NCBI GenBank assembly: GCA_016745075.1 | Contig: JADGDD010000005.1 | Span: forward strand, 1-64,000 | Direction: 5' to 3' | Length of the DNA: 64,000 bases | Source: Planctomycetota bacterium | GTDB taxonomy: Bacteria; Planctomycetota; UBA11346 | In this document: in pieces, positions 46,119 through 56,100 of the stretch | How the letters are laid out: every line of letters begins with the position of its first letter | Position numbering within the stretch: position 1 is the first letter of the stretch | Notes under the pieces: generated by a model | What the model saw: the letters and a program-made list of their open reading frames with translations, nothing else | Databases searched by the model: none | Told to the model about the DNA's origin: nothing | Program-made: the position numbers and the translations under genes

Positions 46119-48431
46119 TTATTCTGTGCAGATAATCAATGGTTGTTCTTTCCCTGCAAGAATTGGGGTATATGCTGTTTGAGTTACTTTTTTGTTATTA
46201 ACCAAAACCTGTTCAAAATCATCGTAACAGACAAAACGTATGTCTATATGCCCGTAGCCTTGTGTCAGTATTTCTGTGGTAATGGTCAGTACGTCATCGG
46301 CGATTGCTGCGGTAATAGTAACGCTGCTACGTTCCCCACGTTGGTAGCCGAAGCTGAGTCCATCATCGGCATGGTAAGTATACTGGGCAGTGCTGCTACT
46401 GGTTTTGTTTAATAGAATATGAAGATCAATAGAACCGCTATCAAAGCTGGTATCTGCACCGCTGTTGCGAGCCATTGGAATAATGTGACCGTGACGGAAA
46501 TAGAGTGGTGTTTGTCGTGATGCATCGTCTAGTTCAACTCGTAGTTTAATGCCAGGTGTTACCCAGCGTGCTTCATGTATGCTATACCATGGTTCATTGC
46601 CAGGCAGTACTATTTGGCGTATGCTGGCATGGTCTTCTAAAATAGGTGCCTGCATAATGGCTGGACCGCACATGAATTGATCATCACAATAATCGAGGTT
46701 TAATGCTTCGGTGCTGTCAAAGTCATAAAACATGGGTCTGAGTATGGCTTCACCGCTATGGTTATGTTCAATAAAACAGTGATAGAGATATGGGCGTAAA
46801 CTATAACGTAGACGAATATAATGTCGAATAATATCAAGGGTTTGTTCATCATAGGCCCACGGTTCTTGTGAGCGAGTCCAGTTGGCCGCGTGATTGCGGA
46901 TAAACGGGAAGAGGAGATTTGCTTTTTGCCAAGCAATTAACATGCGGTCTTCAGTTTCATCAAAAAAACCACCAATATCAGTGCCGTTAAAAACAGCACC
47001 AGAGAGGCTGAGATTAATGGCACAGCTAATTGTTTTTTTCAGATGGTCCCAGTTAGCAACGCTATCTCCGTTCCAGATAGCAGCGTAGCGTTGAATACCA
47101 GTGCTGGCACTACGGGTTAATAAAAAAGGGCGTTCATCTGGGCGGGCAGTTCGTAAGCCGTCATAGCTGGCTTGTGACATGCCATTGGCATATTGATTGT
47201 GATAGGCAGCATGATCCCAGGTGCCGTGTTGAAAGCGCATTTGTTCGTTGTCTATGCAGCCAGTGGATGGGTCGTTCATGTCTAACCAGTAGGCTGCGAA
47301 ACCTGTTGTGTGGGTAAAATTACTGACCTGTTCTGCCCACCATTTTTTACCCGTGTCTAGGCTGTAGTCTGGGAAGAGGGTGCGGCCCGGCCATACAAGA
47401 CCCACGTATGGTTGTTTCTCACTGTTGTAACAAAAAATATCGGCAGCAAGGCCACTGTCGTGAACGGCATTGCCGTCTTCCCATTTTACGCCTGGATCTA
47501 GAATTGGTACAACGCGGAAGCCACGTTCACGGATTGTACCAACGGTTTCTGTGAGACCTTCGGGATAGAGCGATTCATCGTGAGTAAATACACGGTAGCC
47601 ATCCATGTATTCAATATCGAGCCATATGCCATCGCAAGGTATTTCGTAGCGCTCACAGCTAGAAGCGATGGTTTCTAAATCTTCGGATGACTTATAGCCA
47701 TAACGGCATTGTTGATAGCCCAAGCTCCATGCAGGCGGCAGCGGTGTGGTGCCTACTAATTTTTGAAAACGGCGAGTGAGTTGGGCAAGATTTTCGCCTT
47801 GAATGATAACGAGATCGGCTTGTCCAGACCGTGCCCCCAGTGTGACTACAGCCTCAGCACCATGATCCATAAACTCTTCAATATTTTCTGAAGCGGCAAT
47901 ATTCATGCAGGTCGCTTCAGGGTTATTTAATAACAGTCCAATCCAGGCGGAGCCACAGTTGATAATAAGATAGGGAATAGAAACATAGGCGGGGTCGTAA
48001 TCACCTGCACGTACTTGTTCTATAGGGAAATCAGCCAATGCATCTGTATTCCAAAAACCTGTGCGGACTCCATTGTGTTCAAGCCCGAGCATTTTTTCCC
48101 CTAAGCCATAATAGCGATAGTGTGCTTTATGAGTAAAACAAAATAAATGTTCCTGACCGCAGACCCCGGCAAAACCGAACGGTGCGCTTTCTAATAGTGT
48201 TTTACCATTTCTTGTGGATATGGCAGCACTACCATCTGTAGCAAGCGTAAAGCCAGCTCCAGTTGTATGTTGTACAGGCCAATCCAAAGGAGTTTGAATA
48301 TGGTTTTCCTGCCAACGCTCAGAAGCTAAAGACACACGGCTGATGCCATCAGCAAAATGCTCAACAACAGGCTGTACGTCTTGTGCGTTAAAAGAACAAT
48401 TCATGTGATGAGGAAATTTATGAAAATGCAT
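46119..48431 (-). CDS. Glycoside hydrolase family 31 (alpha-glucosidase/alpha-xylosidase type)
   Basis: This protein has 770 residues with no clear signal peptide. The nucleophile is D384 in YWLDMNDPS and the acid/base is D456 in WNGDS. The N-terminal beta-domain (GLGEKMLGLEHNG) and the segment IWLDIEYMDGYRVF are typical of GH31. The enzyme retains configuration and acts on alpha-linked glucose, xylose or related sugars. The specificity cannot be fixed from sequence alone. AAGGA lies before the start and the sulfatase gene ends 28 bp upstream. Confidence 0.95.
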   Translation of the reverse strand: MHFHKFPHHMNCSFNAQDVQPVVEHFADGISRVSLASERWQENHIQTPLDWPVQHTTGAGFTLATDGSAAISTRNGKTLLESAPFGFAGVCGQEHLFCFTHKAHYRYYGLGEKMLGLEHNGVRTGFWNTDALADFPIEQVRAGDYDPAYVSIPYLIINCGSAWIGLLLNNPEATCMNIAASENIEEFMDHGAEAVVTLGARSGQADLVIIQGENLAQLTRRFQKLVGTTPLPPAWSLGYQQCRYGYKSSEDLETIASSCERYEIPCDGIWLDIEYMDGYRVFTHDESLYPEGLTETVGTIRERGFRVVPILDPGVKWEDGNAVHDSGLAADIFCYNSEKQPYVGLVWPGRTLFPDYSLDTGKKWWAEQVSNFTHTTGFAAYWLDMNDPSTGCIDNEQMRFQHGTWDHAAYHNQYANGMSQASYDGLRTARPDERPFLLTRSASTGIQRYAAIWNGDSVANWDHLKKTISCAINLSLSGAVFNGTDIGGFFDETEDRMLIAWQKANLLFPFIRNHAANWTRSQEPWAYDEQTLDIIRHYIRLRYSLRPYLYHCFIEHNHSGEAILRPMFYDFDSTEALNLDYCDDQFMCGPAIMQAPILEDHASIRQIVLPGNEPWYSIHEARWVTPGIKLRVELDDASRQTPLYFRHGHIIPMARNSGADTSFDSGSIDLHILLNKTSSSTAQYTYHADDGLSFGYQRGERSSVTITAAIADDVLTITTEILTQGYGHIDIRFVCYDDFEQVLVNNKKVTQTAYTPILAGKEQPLIICTE

Positions 48432-48459
48432 ATGGTGTTCCTTAATGTATGTGGTTCAT

Positions 48460-50028
48460 TTACGCAAAGCTCGTGCGAAGAATGCGGTGGCCTTCACGTT
48501 GCATATGGAAACGGGCCAGTTTGTGTAGGAGTTCGGATTTCAGTGTGGCATATTCTTGTTTATGCCAGAGGTTGTCATATTGATCTGGATCGGCTTGTAC
48601 ATCGTAGAGTTCACCATCATCTTCAAAACAATCATAAACAATAAGCTTATGTTGATCGGTGATAAAGGTTTGCTGATAGATTTTCCCTGTTGCCCGTAAT
48701 TCAATTAAAGTGGAATCTTGAACCTGCTGAGTCTCTCCACGTAATAAAGGTGACAAGTCACAGCCTTGCATGCCTTGCGGAATATCACAACCAGCTAAAG
48801 AGAGGAAGGTGCGTGGAAGATCTACCACATTAACCAGTGCTTGGCTGGTGCCTTGTTGCTGAACAATGCCCGGTCCCCATATTAAAAACGGTACACGTTG
48901 GCAGTCATCATAAGCAGCAAGGCCCTTGCCCCATAGTCCATGATGGCCATGTGTTTCTCCATGGTCGCAGGTGAAGACTACTATAGTATTATCAGCTTGG
49001 TCGCTCTTTTCTATCGCGGAAAGAATGCGACCGACTTGATCGTCAATAAGTTTAATCATGCCCATGGTCGCTTGTAAGTTGGTGAGTTCTTCTTCGTCTG
49101 CGGTGTTTTTGTCCTCGGGCATGCTTGGCATAATATTGGGGACATCAAAATCATCATACCATTGTTTACGGTTGTCATCCCATGCGAGTAGATCTTTGTA
49201 GATGCGCGGTTTATTATCAAATTCATTTGGACGCATGCCTTCAAATAGGCTCAGCTCTTCACGCCGTACATTAGAAAAATATGGTTCAGGACAATGAAAA
49301 GGACTATGCGGGTCCTGGAAATTACTCATACAAAACCATGGTTGATTCGGTTTTTGTTCATTAATCCAATCACAAGTGAGATTACCAATCCAGGTGCTAT
49401 CATGATACTCAACTGGCATGGACCACGCACCATTGGGTATACCTACAGATTTCGGGGCAAAGCCGTCGGCACTTTTTGCAGAGTTATAGGTGTGGGATAA
49501 CTCTCCATGCGCTAGTGGAAACCACGGTGTCCAATCAACGTTGTGCTGTTGGAGCCATGTGCGGTAATGCATAGATGGGATACAGTCTGTGGTATGACCA
49601 GAGCTCAGGCGGCAATATTCAAAGCCGACATATGGCCCATCAAAGTTGTGCCAAAAGGAATCATCTGGATCTTTGTTTTGTTTACTTATGTGTTTTTCTT
49701 CATCAAGACGTTTGACAAAATGATGTTTGCCAAAGAGTGCTGTTGCATAACCAGCTTTCCGCAAGGTGTCGGGAAGATGTGGTGTTGGAAAGGGATCAGG
49801 CGTGGTGCCAACAGACCAGCCACCGTGGATGCTGGGGTATTGGCCAGTCAGCAGGCTTACTCGTGCAGGTGTACATATGGGCGAGCAGGTATATCCACGG
49901 TCACAATGTATGCCTTCACGACCAAGTCGGTCAAGGTTTGGAGTGTTGATGCCACGTACACCTTTGAGTCCAAGGTGGTCAAAACGCATTTGGTCGACAG
50001 TGATGAGTAAAATATTTGGATGGGTCAT
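48460..50028 (-). CDS. Family S1 sulfatase
   Basis: This protein has 522 residues from the ATG at 50028 (50049 is an alternative). The modification motif is C52-T-P-A-R in SPICTPARVSLLTG; the cysteine must be converted to formylglycine. The metal site begins with D12 (ITVDQMRFDHLG). Further marks are GKHHF, TCDHGETHGHHGLWGKG and a C-terminal subdomain (DDGELYDVQADPDQYDNL). No signal peptide is evident, so it may act in the cytoplasm. It is encoded between AraC and GH31 genes, pointing to degradation of a sulfated glycan. Confidence 0.95.
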   Translation of the reverse strand: MTHPNILLITVDQMRFDHLGLKGVRGINTPNLDRLGREGIHCDRGYTCSPICTPARVSLLTGQYPSIHGGWSVGTTPDPFPTPHLPDTLRKAGYATALFGKHHFVKRLDEEKHISKQNKDPDDSFWHNFDGPYVGFEYCRLSSGHTTDCIPSMHYRTWLQQHNVDWTPWFPLAHGELSHTYNSAKSADGFAPKSVGIPNGAWSMPVEYHDSTWIGNLTCDWINEQKPNQPWFCMSNFQDPHSPFHCPEPYFSNVRREELSLFEGMRPNEFDNKPRIYKDLLAWDDNRKQWYDDFDVPNIMPSMPEDKNTADEEELTNLQATMGMIKLIDDQVGRILSAIEKSDQADNTIVVFTCDHGETHGHHGLWGKGLAAYDDCQRVPFLIWGPGIVQQQGTSQALVNVVDLPRTFLSLAGCDIPQGMQGCDLSPLLRGETQQVQDSTLIELRATGKIYQQTFITDQHKLIVYDCFEDDGELYDVQADPDQYDNLWHKQEYATLKSELLHKLARFHMQREGHRILRTSFA

Positions 50029-50085
50029 GCTTACTAGTATAACACACAAAAAGTGTTGTCGTTCAATTATGAACAGTGGTGGGAA

Positions 50086-50931
50086 TTATACAGACGTTTG
50101 CTGAGCGGCATCACGATACTGTTGCGGAGATACTCGCATATATTTTTTAAAGACCGTTGCAAAGTATTGGCTGGAAGAAAAACCAAGGTCGAGGGCGATG
50201 GTGAGAATGCTCTGTTGCGTATGGTAGAGCTGTTGTGCAGCACTGCGTATCCGTTCATCTTGAATCCACGCTTGCGGACTACAGCCAAGATGTTTACGAA
50301 AGCGTTTATTTAAACTGCTCGTAGAAATACCAATAAGACCAGCAAGGTGCGTTGGCGTAAGGTTATCGCTAATGTGTGTCTGCACATGATCAATGATGTG
50401 TACAATATCAGTTGGTAATTCCGGCGTTTGTTGCTGACGAGGAGTGCGCCGCAGAAGAATAAGGAGCTGGATGAGTTGACTCACAGCAAGTTCTGGTGCT
50501 AAATCATCATCACTGGCAACTTCATTAAAAATGTTGGAACAGAGTGTTGCCGTTTGTTCATCAATGGTGAGAACCTGCGCGCCGTGATCGGCTAAGGCTA
50601 GAGCGTGGCGGCTAAGGGGGCTTTTCCCATCAGCTTCAATTTGAACCCAATATAAAACCCCATGCGCACTTTGGTTTCCAGACATGTGATGTTCATAATC
50701 TGGTGGTAGCACTAAAACATGCAGATGTGGAACATCATACGGAACATCAAGCACATCAATATGCCGATAGCCCTGAACCACAATCAACAGTTCAACCGCT
50801 CCCGTATGTGCATGAAGCTTTTCCTGCGTTGGTTGCTGATGAATATTCATCAAACCAATTTCACGCAGTCCATCCACTCGACAGTGTTCAGGTGGAATAT
50901 AGCTCGTTCCAGTTTTTCGTCGTAGACTCAT
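50086..50931 (-). CDS. AraC-family transcriptional regulator
   Basis: This protein has 281 residues from the ATG at 50931; an in-frame TTG at 50967 is possible. The N-terminal half is a cupin-like sensor (LHAHTGAVELLIVVQGYRHI, then VLPPDYEHHMSG). The C-terminal 100 residues have two helix-turn-helix motifs (LTPTHLAGLIGISTSSLNKRF and ILTIALDLGFSSSQYFATVF). It probably activates the sulfatase-GH31-esterase genes 57 bp downstream in response to a sugar. Confidence 0.93.
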   Translation of the reverse strand: MSLRRKTGTSYIPPEHCRVDGLREIGLMNIHQQPTQEKLHAHTGAVELLIVVQGYRHIDVLDVPYDVPHLHVLVLPPDYEHHMSGNQSAHGVLYWVQIEADGKSPLSRHALALADHGAQVLTIDEQTATLCSNIFNEVASDDDLAPELAVSQLIQLLILLRRTPRQQQTPELPTDIVHIIDHVQTHISDNLTPTHLAGLIGISTSSLNKRFRKHLGCSPQAWIQDERIRSAAQQLYHTQQSILTIALDLGFSSSQYFATVFKKYMRVSPQQYRDAAQQTSV

Positions 50932-51045
50932 CTTTGTGCAAGCATAGCGTGTATTTATGAAATCCAATAGCGTCTCTCAGAACAGGTACTGGTTACCTCG
51001 CATTGACTGTTGGTTCGCTTATGTGTGTCCGTAGTTCTGGAGCAG

Positions 51046-52317
51046 TTATTCTTTTTTTGTTGTGCTATTTAATACCCAGAGGCTTTGTAGGTCAATGGTT
51101 TGGGTTTGCTTCCAATCACCACTTATGTCCCAGCCGGTGCAGGGTAGGGTGAAGTTGAATCCGTCTGATTGCCCTTTTATTGTGGTAAGGGGAATATCGT
51201 GGAGTAACCAACGGCCACATTCTTCGTCGCTAACACTCCACGTATAATAGACCCATTCTTTACTGTGTGTGTCTGTGTTTAAGAGCATGAAACGGAGGAA
51301 TATATCCCCTTGATGTTTGACGCGATAGCGAAGGCGTACGATGCCGTTTTCGACAAGTGAAAACGGTGGTAGGTCTTCAACGCTTATATCCAGTCTGTCG
51401 CGTTGTCTGTTTTCTTTTCGTACCGTGCGAATAAAGGCTGGGGTGGATTGTTGTTTCTTTCCTTCTTCAAGATTGTGCGGCGTATCCGCATAAAAGGCAT
51501 AGCGGCTGTTACTGACTGAAGAGCTTGTTGGGCCAACGGTCATCACTTCTCCAGCACTCAAGTCATAAGCACTGTTATCGGCCAGACTGCGTATGCGAAC
51601 GTGCCCCTCTAAAAGTTGCAATGTTTGTTGTTGTTCGGTTGATTGCAAATGAAAGCTGGTGCCAGTAATGGTGTTTACGGCGGTGTTGGTTGTGATGATC
51701 AGCGGTGCATCGCTGGCATGCGGTTGTATACTAGCGTATAGTTCTCCATGATGCAGATGAATAGCGAGAGCGGTGTTTATTGTTATTTTGGCTGAATGAC
51801 TCAGTAAAAAAAACGAACCGTCTTCTAAAGTTACAGATTGCTCGTGCTCATGTTGCAGCTCTAAAATATCGCCAGCGTATAAGGGTGATTCATGGTCTAA
51901 GAGTACCGTTGTGTTTCCTCGCTGACAAAAAAGCCCAGTGCCATTACTGCTGACGGTTGCAAGCGGCGGTGATGGGAGGAGGAAGATAAGAAGTAAGGCG
52001 GCGGCAGTACAGAGTGTCGAGAAAAAGATAAACATTCTTCGTCGTTTTTTTTGTGCCTGCACAAGTTGCTGACTGATGGTGTGAGCAAAACCCTGCCCGT
52101 CTCTATTGCTCTGGTCACAACAGCGTTTTAGGGCCTGTTGGGCAAAGGTCGGAGCATGACTGCTGTGCGCGTTGAGGAGTGCGTGGGTACGCCAAGCAGT
52201 TATTAAGGTATCATGGAATTCAGCATCATGATCGCAGCGTTGTTCAAGGATCTTGAGATCAGTTTCACTTAGTTGTCCATCAAGACCTTGTTGCAGGTAT
52301 TCTTGTGCATTATTCAT
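51046..52317 (-). CDS. FecR-like transmembrane regulator, module 2
   Basis: This protein has 423 residues. The cytoplasmic part (1-90) begins MNNAQEYLQQGLDGQLSETD. A membrane helix lies at about 94-115. The FecR domain covers about 130-265 (YAGDILELQHEHEQSVTLED, then INTITGTSFHL and LLEGHVRIR). The last 120 residues are beta-rich and end TIDLQSLWVLNS, similar in layout to the module 1 protein. The ATG overlaps the sigma stop by 4 bp. Confidence 0.85.
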   Translation of the reverse strand: MNNAQEYLQQGLDGQLSETDLKILEQRCDHDAEFHDTLITAWRTHALLNAHSSHAPTFAQQALKRCCDQSNRDGQGFAHTISQQLVQAQKKRRRMFIFFSTLCTAAALLLIFLLPSPPLATVSSNGTGLFCQRGNTTVLLDHESPLYAGDILELQHEHEQSVTLEDGSFFLLSHSAKITINTALAIHLHHGELYASIQPHASDAPLIITTNTAVNTITGTSFHLQSTEQQQTLQLLEGHVRIRSLADNSAYDLSAGEVMTVGPTSSSVSNSRYAFYADTPHNLEEGKKQQSTPAFIRTVRKENRQRDRLDISVEDLPPFSLVENGIVRLRYRVKHQGDIFLRFMLLNTDTHSKEWVYYTWSVSDEECGRWLLHDIPLTTIKGQSDGFNFTLPCTGWDISGDWKQTQTIDLQSLWVLNSTTKKE

Positions 52318-52868
52318 GTGGAGACCTTATGAGTGCGTATGCAATCTGCTAGCTTTTCACGCAGTCGTTGCAGGTTTTTGCGAATGGCAGCGGCTGTGCG
52401 TCCTGTTTGTTCGGCGACTGTATCAGAGTTATGACCATCAACATAGGTGAGATCAATCAGGTGACGTTGGCTTTCAGAAAGCTCCTGCATGCATGTGCGT
52501 AGCCGCTCTACGTCAGTGTTGTTTTCGTAATCATCAGTATCGTGTGCACGCCACTGTTTGGCCATAAACCGTTGAAATTGATCACGCCGTTTTTTTTCAC
52601 GATAATGTGTGCGCCAATAATCGGCACAGAGATGACGGGCAATGCCTCGCAACCACGGTAGAAACGGTTGGTCTGCTTGATAACGCGGCAGACTTTTAAG
52701 CACCTTAATAGCAGCATCTTGGGCAATGCTATCGCGGTCTTGCACAGGAATACCATTCAGGGCAATGCTCATCATCAGGTTATCATGAAAGCCTATAATA
52801 AGCCGTTCTGCTGCATCCATATCGCCAGCGGCGGCTTGTACCGCAAGATTCTCAAGCTGCATCAGCAC
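52314..52868 (-). CDS. ECF-type sigma factor, module 2
   Basis: This protein has 184 residues. The GTG at 52868 is preferred because GGAGG lies 7 bases before it; an ATG at 52862 is the alternative. Region 2 includes DSIAQDAAIKVLKSLPRYQ and PWLRGIARHLCADYWRTH. Region 4 includes LSESQRHLIDLTYVDGHNS and RTAAAIRKNLQRLREKL. It is divergent from the large double-FGE gene at 53121, a likely target. Confidence 0.93.
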   Translation of the reverse strand: MLMQLENLAVQAAAGDMDAAERLIIGFHDNLMMSIALNGIPVQDRDSIAQDAAIKVLKSLPRYQADQPFLPWLRGIARHLCADYWRTHYREKKRRDQFQRFMAKQWRAHDTDDYENNTDVERLRTCMQELSESQRHLIDLTYVDGHNSDTVAEQTGRTAAAIRKNLQRLREKLADCIRTHKVST

Positions 52869-53120
52869 AGGGTATCCTCCAAGGTCGTCTTCTGCAAGAA
52901 GCCCACTTTCTTACCCTTTCGTCTGTGCATGGGCGCGTGTGACAAATGTTTTTGTAAAGGGGGTATTCTTTAGATAGGCTGTTTTGTTACTTGGTTGAAG
53001 AGGTGGCTATTTTGATGCCTTCCCTTTAGTTTGCGGAGTAGACTTTAGGCAACATAATGTTGTCACAGTTCGGCGTTCAGTAACGAAAGAAAGGTAGAAC
53101 CGCTTTGTGAAAGGAATCCT
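52869..53120. promoter_or_regulatory. Divergent intergenic region between sigma (module 2) and double-FGE gene
   Basis: This 252-bp gap should contain both divergent promoters. I see no reliable -10/-35 pair or operator. AAAGGA precedes the ATG at 53121. Confidence 0.4.
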
Positions 53121-56100
53121 ATGCGTATTGTTGTTCTTTGTTGTTTGTCCTTATTGACCCTGTTGCATGCGGTAGAGGTTATCATTCCACCGCCAGAACG
53201 AGCAGCCGCAGTAAAGGTTTGGGGGCTAGATTGGCTTGATTTCATGGATGAACCGCGTGCCCTAGAAGGGGAGCTGGTGTTGACTACTCCAGATGGCCAG
53301 CCAGCAGTTGTGCCGCAAGGCGGTGTGCAGGTGCTTGTGGAAATAGACCCAGAACGTGGATGGTGGAAGCGGCAGTCGAAGGTGCAGAAGTTAGATGCCG
53401 AATTACCAGAGGCGCTTGCGCTTAAAGACTATAGTGCTCTGGTGGAGCGTTTTGTCGATCACTCAGATGTACATTTCATTCCAGTCTGGACGGGCGGGAC
53501 AGAAGCACTTACGGCTTACACTGCTGAGTATACCGTTCCTGGTAATCTCGTTTGCGCAGACAAAACAGAACTGGCAGCGTATCTTGGTCTCAAGCCAGTA
53601 GACGAAGAGCAGGACCTCTTTTGGCGCAAAATGTATGCACTAACGATTTTTGATCCTTATTACACTATGAGCGCCGTCATTAACGCAGAAAATCATATTG
53701 TCTTTCGTGATGCTCGTTTTTTTAGTGCGGATGTATTGCGACTTACTATTGAGCGACTGATCAATACTGAGTTTGACGCAGCTTTGCGCCAAGATTTTCC
53801 AGAAACCCGTGCACGCTGGCAAGCAGAGCAAGTCGATGGCACTATGGTGTACCGTGAAAAATTTGAACACTATGAAGACAGTTTTGCTTATCGTATAGAC
53901 CCACGTTGGGGTTTCTCCTACGATTATCAATCAGATCTCGATTACCGTGGTTCTATTCATAAAGAGGCGGGCGCTGATGGTTCCCAAGCGTTGTATGTCA
54001 ACTCACTGTGGCATTGGTTACATGCTGCCACAAATCATTATTATCAAACAGATGAGCTGTGGCATAGCATGCCAACACTCACCTTGCCACAACCTTTACG
54101 CAACGGCTCTGTACGGTTTATGCTCAAGCGCGGGCCAGTAGACCCCTTGGCCAAGTATCGAGATATCGGCAGTAAACAATTCCTGCCGAAGCGTGATGCG
54201 CGGACGGGTATCCGTTTTCTCTCATCGTGTTATGATCGTTTTCATTATGATAAGCAGATCTGGCAGGGAGCAGGTCAGCAACTACGCCATGAATTATTTG
54301 CTGGACGTTTGGTGAATTGGCTGGGCGAGATTCGAGACGTACATACTCCTAAAAAAACAGACCTTCGTTTTGATGATGATCAGTGGCACACGGTGGAAGT
54401 GCGTTGCACGCCAGATGCATTCGCTGAATTATTTTGGGATGGGAAACGTGTCGGAGAATTGTTATCATCTTCACTCACAACAATAGCATTTACACCATTT
54501 TTCTCACGCCCTGGGTATTATATTGATGATGTGGAAATTACCTATGTTGGGGAAACAACACCACCGCAACAATTATGGCCACGTCAACATGATATGCCGC
54601 GCTGTGATCTTGAGAATGATCGCATAGATATGACTGCAATTCCCGCAGGGCTCATCAACCAAGGTGATCCACAGCATGCTAGCCAGAGGGTCCAGCTCTA
54701 TGCGAATGCCAAGCCGCTACGCCCAGATGTGCAGGTGCATGCGTTTTCTATCAGCACATTTCCCGTAAGCACAGGTCAATACGCGGAGGTTTTTGATTGG
54801 GCGGCAGAAAACGGTTATGAATTGGAGTATGAGGCAAAAGAAGAGAAATGGCGCATGTTAAGTCTACACGGAATCCGTACAGCTGCATCACGTAACCCAG
54901 ATATTTTTGTAAATAGTACACGACCAATGGTTTTATATAAATGGTGTAATGCCTTATCAGAAAAAGAAGGTTTAACGCCCTGTTATTATACAGACCCCAG
55001 CCAGACAACTGTTTTTCGTCGCAAGACGGTTGATTTGAGTCCAGCCCATGTCAAATGGGATGCAGATGGGTACCGTTTGCCAACCATCGCCGAATGGCAA
55101 CGCGCTTATATGGGTGAGACCAATCATGTGTATACATGGTGGGGTGATCCCACAGGAGATGACACCGACGACCCACTCACGACTCGTCATATGTGTTTAG
55201 AAAACTGGACTCGTTTTGATCGTGATGTACCTGGCTCTACACCACCCAATCCTTTTGGCCTCTATGATATTGGTTTATACTATGAGCATTGCTGGGATGT
55301 TGGAGCCCCATGGGATGCAGCCAACACGGATAACCCTAAAGGGCCAAGTATCGAGGACGGCAATGAAACCCAAGCGTACTTAGAACGACAAGCCGTCCTG
55401 CGTTCACCAAGAGAAATTCGTCGAGGCGGTAAAGTTGACAATGAATTTCCGAAACGAGCAAACCGAGCATTGATGGGTGCGCATCATGAAAATTACGGAC
55501 ACAGCGGCTCCATGCATAAACGTGGCGACCATCCACCCGAACACAGTACACCAGATAGCATGTTCCATGTCGCACAATCAAACCTACAAGTGAACCCCAA
55601 TGGCGCTTATGCAACAGGCCGCCCAACAGACCGTACAAAAACATGGAAGCCGGGCATAACCAATGATACCAAGGTGAGAGTTGGTGAAGATATACAGCCA
55701 GGTCTTATCCCGTTGCGCCGTTTACCGAGTGGCAGTTTTACCATGGGAGGGGACCGCACCAAGCCAGCGATTCTCATTGGTTTGTATCTGGATAATACAC
55801 CACGCACCGTTACCGTTGATGCTTTTGCCATGGGCACCACAGAAATTACCTTTGAACAATATGAAAAAGTGCATGCATGGGCAATCCAACAAGGCTACAT
55901 CTTTCAAGCCGCAGAAAACTGGAAAGTACAATACTTAATGAAAGGCAAAGGCCCTATTGATGATTTTACGGCAAGTCCACAAGATCCGGTCAATCACATC
56001 AATTGGTATGATGCCATAAAATGGTGTAACGCCCTCTCTGAAATGGAAGGTCGCACGCCCTGCTATTATACAGACAGCAGCAAAGAAACCGTGTACCGCG

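Noticed and set aside
49543..50010. 155-codon plus-strand frame opposite the sulfatase gene
   Set aside because: Antisense to the conserved sulfatase active-site region, with no family resemblance.
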